From assembly GCA_965223355.1 (NCBI GenBank), contig CBDCWE010000003.1, positions 1,302,001-1,366,000 of the forward strand: a stretch of DNA of 64,000 nucleotides, in the 5' to 3' direction. Below the pieces are notes generated by a model. It saw only the letters and a list, made by a program, of their open reading frames with translations. It did no database searches and was not told where the DNA came from. Both the position numbers and the translations under genes were made by a program. Shown here piece by piece: positions 63,101-64,000 of this stretch (position 1 is the stretch's first letter; the number at the start of each line of letters is the position of its first letter). This stretch comes from Tectiglobus sp965223355 (lineage in GTDB: Bacteria > Pseudomonadota > Alphaproteobacteria > Rhizobiales > Hyphomicrobiaceae).

Positions 63101-64000
63101 CTAGCTGTGAAGCTTCAATAGGTTGTTCTCGGTTAGGCCGAGGCGGCTGATGGGTGGTTTTTTGTTGAGACTAGCATGCGGGCGATGCCAGTTGTAGCGG
63201 TGTAGCCATTGAGACAGGTCGGCTTGGCGCTGTTCGGATGAGTGGTACTCGGTGGCGTCGGCCCATTCGCGGATGGTCGTCTGGATGAAGCGCTCAGCCT
63301 TGCCGTTCGTTTGCGGCGTGTAAGGTTTTGTGCGGATGTGCTTGATGTTGAGTTTGGCGCATGCGCGGCGAAAGGCCTTCGAACGATAGCAGGAACCATT
63401 GTCCGTCATCACGCGGGTGACGGTGACACCAAGTTGTTTGTAGTAGGCCACCGTGGCCTCGAGATGTGCGAGCGCACTTTCCTTTTTCTCGTTTGGAAAG
63501 ATGTCGCAATAGGCGACGCGGGAATGGTCATCGATAGCAACGTGAACATATTCCCAGCCGACGCCACGTGTCGCGGACTGGCCGTGACGGTTGCCGGTCA
63601 CACGGTGTCCAGGCCGGGAAAAACGCCCGAGTTTCTTGATGTCGATGTGGATGATCTCGCCTGGTGTCTCCCGTTCGTATCGCGGGCGCGGCTCTTTCGG
63701 TTCAAGGCAGGCCAAGTGCGATAGACCGCGGCTGTTGAGGATGCGCGAGACGGTTGTGCGCGAGAGGCCGGTCTGGGCTGCAATCTGGTCCTGGGTGTAT
63801 CGCTGACGTCGCAACCTTTCGACTTCATCACAAGTGGCAAGCGGCGTTTGGCTTGGCAATGAGCGGGGCCTGGATGAGCGATCACGCAAGCCCTCGACGC
63901 CGTGCTCGCGGAACCGTCCAACCCATTTGCCGACAGTTTTGGCGGTTGTGCGGAAGGCCCGAGCAACAGCGGCCTTTGATTTGCCGTCATCCACAACGGC
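63101..64000 (-). CDS. IS481-family transposase, partial at window end
   Basis: This leftward frame of about 297 residues in view has an HTH (RYTQDQIAAQTGLSRTTVSR), the DDE core EIIHIDIKKLGRFSRPGHRV, the second Asp (RVMTDNGSCYRSKAF) and the Glu region (PYTPQTNGKAERFIQTTIRE). The N-terminal residues are cut by the window edge. The stop codon (63101-63103) lies in the CTAG of the target site, outside the element end. A different lineage from the IS481-type copy at 28055. Confidence 0.9.
   Translation of the reverse strand, partial: AVVDDGKSKAAVARAFRTTAKTVGKWVGRFREHGVEGLRDRSSRPRSLPSQTPLATCDEVERLRRQRYTQDQIAAQTGLSRTTVSRILNSRGLSHLACLEPKEPRPRYERETPGEIIHIDIKKLGRFSRPGHRVTGNRHGQSATRGVGWEYVHVAIDDHSRVAYCDIFPNEKKESALAHLEATVAYYKQLGVTVTRVMTDNGSCYRSKAFRRACAKLNIKHIRTKPYTPQTNGKAERFIQTTIREWADATEYHSSEQRQADLSQWLHRYNWHRPHASLNKKPPISRLGLTENNLLKLHS
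63106..64000 (-). mobile_element. IS481-family insertion sequence, runs off the window
   Basis: The element end TGTGAAGCTTCAATAGG at 63106 follows TCTAGC, matching the NCTAGN target preference known for IS481-type elements. It disrupts istB. The other end lies beyond 64000. Confidence 0.8.

Larger units (their letters stand above)
61270..63105 (+). mobile_element. IS21-family insertion sequence, 3' truncated
   Basis: It begins near a TGTGAATTCCGGCGC end with multiple internal GGCCAGTG/CACTGG repeats (61290-61350), as IS21 elements carry. It contains istA and the start of istB. The right part is removed by an inserted IS481-family element at about 63100. Confidence 0.8.

Noticed and set aside
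1..64000. CRISPR arrays
   Set aside because: No series of equal-length repeats with unique spacers was seen; the tandem repeats present are long units, intragenic repeats or dispersed palindromes.
1..64000. rRNA genes
   Set aside because: No conserved rRNA segments were recognised; the only RNA genes supported are the two tRNAs.

Overview
The window looks like chromosomal DNA of a GC-rich alphaproteobacterium, most likely near the Hyphomicrobiales/Rhizobiales or Rhodospirillales. The evidence is an NDUFS4-like complex I accessory subunit, two TRAP transporter operons, DUF1737/DUF2852/DUF922 proteins, and a TA-flanked palindromic repeat of the GAGCAT...ATGCTC type that is common in Rhizobiales. 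No species is assigned.

Layout. 1-850: a tandem duplication of about 331 bp. 872-8131: a MerC-like membrane protein, a TRAP operon (dctP-dctQ-dctM) ending in a phytanoyl-CoA-dioxygenase-like gene, and an Ldh2-type dehydrogenase. 8947-10774: aroC followed by a haloacid-dehalogenase-like gene. 10900-11885: nested IS remnants. 11975-18699: a Zn amidohydrolase, an alpha/beta hydrolase, and a LysR regulator divergent from a second TRAP operon. 18875-22006: two DUF1538 membrane proteins, a P-II-like protein and a K+ channel. 22285-27583: IclR, acyl-CoA dehydrogenase, thioesterase, methyltransferase and the complex I accessory subunit. 27969-36770: tRNA-Arg followed by an accessory region with four kinds of IS, a VirD4/TraG-like ATPase and two unfamiliar membrane proteins. 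37075-53519: mostly chromosomal genes, including a 959-residue coiled-coil PilZ protein, a VWA protein, two SDRs, YtoQ, DUF1737, a deacetylase-like enzyme, DUF922, DUF2852 and an amino-acid ABC transporter. 53803-55860: an orphan A24 peptidase followed by decayed genes. 56097-60503: tRNA-Met, a type II (short) CBASS anti-phage operon, a divergent LexA-like autoprotease repressor and a ParE-type toxin-antitoxin pair. 61270-64000: IS21 interrupted by an IS481-family element that runs off the window.

How the genes work together. The strongest candidate system is the CBASS operon: an HNH-SAVED effector, a CD-NTase and an E2 fused to SEC-C. It faces a LexA-family repressor that has an intact Ser/Lys dyad and a UmuD-like Cys-Gly cleavage site. 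A three-half-site inverted-repeat operator lies between them, which suggests DNA-damage control of an abortive-infection system. The second candidate is the overlapping DUF1538-DUF1538-PII-like cluster followed by a TVGYGD K+ channel, possibly an ion-transport module with a P-II-type sensor.

Two repeat families recur. Element A is a double palindrome bounded by CTAG that supplies the stop codon of several genes. Element B is a triple hairpin lying next to gene ends. Coordinates of repeat and IS edges were read by eye and may be off by a few bases.
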